Below, one piece after another: positions 5,034 through 5,238 of a stretch of DNA of 5,238 bases. This DNA is from Candidatus Atribacter fermentans (GTDB lineage Bacteria > Atribacterota > Atribacteria > Atribacterales > Atribacteraceae), in the NCBI GenBank assembly GCA_012517485.1, contig JAAYUT010000583.1, positions 1 to 5,238 of the forward strand. The letters are read 5' to 3'. The notes under the pieces were generated by a model. That model made no database searches. It was not told where the DNA came from and worked only from the letters and a program-made list of their open reading frames with translations. Position 1 is the stretch's first letter. Every line of letters starts with the position of its first letter. Position numbers and translations under genes: made by a program.

Positions 5034-5238
5034 CTACTTGCTTTGAAGAACCTCAACACCAGGTAATTTTCTTCCTTCGACAAACTCTAATGAGGCGCCA
5101 CCCCCTGTTGAAATGTGAGTGATGGAGTTTGCGACACCTGCTAAATTAATAGCTGCAATAGTATCTCCGCCTCCAACCACGCTTACTGCCCCACTCTCGG
5201 CTACCTTTTTTGCAATTTCTACTGTTCCGGTAGAAAAT
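5034..5238 (-). CDS. pgk: Phosphoglycerate kinase, C-terminal fragment (cut by window edge)
   Basis: The last 67 codons and a TAG stop are visible; the rest lies beyond the right edge. Pgk transfers phosphate between 1,3-bisphosphoglycerate and ADP in glycolysis and gluconeogenesis, in the cytosol. The fragment reads FSTGTVEIAKKVAESGAVSV, then VGGGDTIAAI (nucleotide-loop motif GGGDT), then HISTGGGASLEFVEGRKLPG and a short VEVLQSK end. The GGGDT, STGGGAS and LEGxxLPGV-type motifs are diagnostic of the C-terminal nucleotide-binding domain. The gene ends at the usual family C terminus, so it is not a Thermotoga-style Pgk-TIM fusion. It converges on the Mut7-C gene and is followed by a strong hairpin terminator. 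No sign of damage is visible in this part. Confidence 0.95.
   Translation of the reverse strand, partial: FSTGTVEIAKKVAESGAVSVVGGGDTIAAINLAGVANSITHISTGGGASLEFVEGRKLPGVEVLQSK

Noticed and set aside
4907..5122. 71-residue open frame on the plus strand
   Set aside because: It covers the bidirectional terminator and lies antisense to the clear pgk coding sequence.

Overview
The window is AT-rich chromosomal DNA from a bacterium with ordinary Shine-Dalgarno signals, and its intergenic DNA is unusually full of short GC-rich palindromic repeats. It holds three complete genes and one partial gene: purH (775-2325, +), an FGGY-family sugar kinase (2369-3943, -), a Mut7-C/PIN-like zinc-ribbon protein (4447-4914, +), and the 3' end of pgk (5034-5238, -). 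All are chromosomal housekeeping or sugar-metabolism genes. There is no transposase, phage, plasmid or defence gene. The sequence alone does not settle the taxon. The gene set, base composition and repeat families would suit an uncultivated anaerobic lineage such as Atribacterota, but that is a weak guess.

Positions 1-717 hold no credible gene. Positions 1-604 are a mosaic of at least three families of short palindromic repeats. One is an array-forming 39-43 bp hairpin unit (1-83 and 412-562) with a constant 13-nt spacer. The second is a C5/G5-rich element (148-183, 293-327, and a decayed inverted copy at 571-604). The third is one copy of a CATTGC...GCAAT palindrome (346-382). Positions 184-292 between them hold nothing recognisable apart from tiny palindromes. 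Positions 605-717 are the AT-rich upstream region of purH, with a perfect TATAAT at 685-690.

purH and the kinase converge. The kinase stop codon lies inside a GC-rich hairpin that, read on the minus strand, is followed by eight Ts and looks like its terminator. The kinase has its own upstream region (3944-4080) with a good Shine-Dalgarno, an extended -10 and phased A-tracts.

The kinase and the Mut7-C gene diverge from a roughly 500-bp intergenic region. That region carries a bipartite inverted-repeat element (4156-4260) and, next to it, a TTGACA / TGCTATTAT promoter with a leader of about 100 nt for the Mut7-C gene. The Mut7-C gene and pgk converge on a bidirectional hairpin terminator (4919-4956).

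The genes do not form one pathway. PurH finishes IMP synthesis, Pgk is central glycolysis, the kinase phosphorylates an unidentified ketopentose-like sugar, and the Mut7-C protein is a probable RNA-acting protein. All are transcribed separately. I saw no new multi-gene system. The most unusual signal is the hairpin array, whose stem sequences are swapped as matched pairs between units while the flanks and the 7-nt loop length stay fixed.
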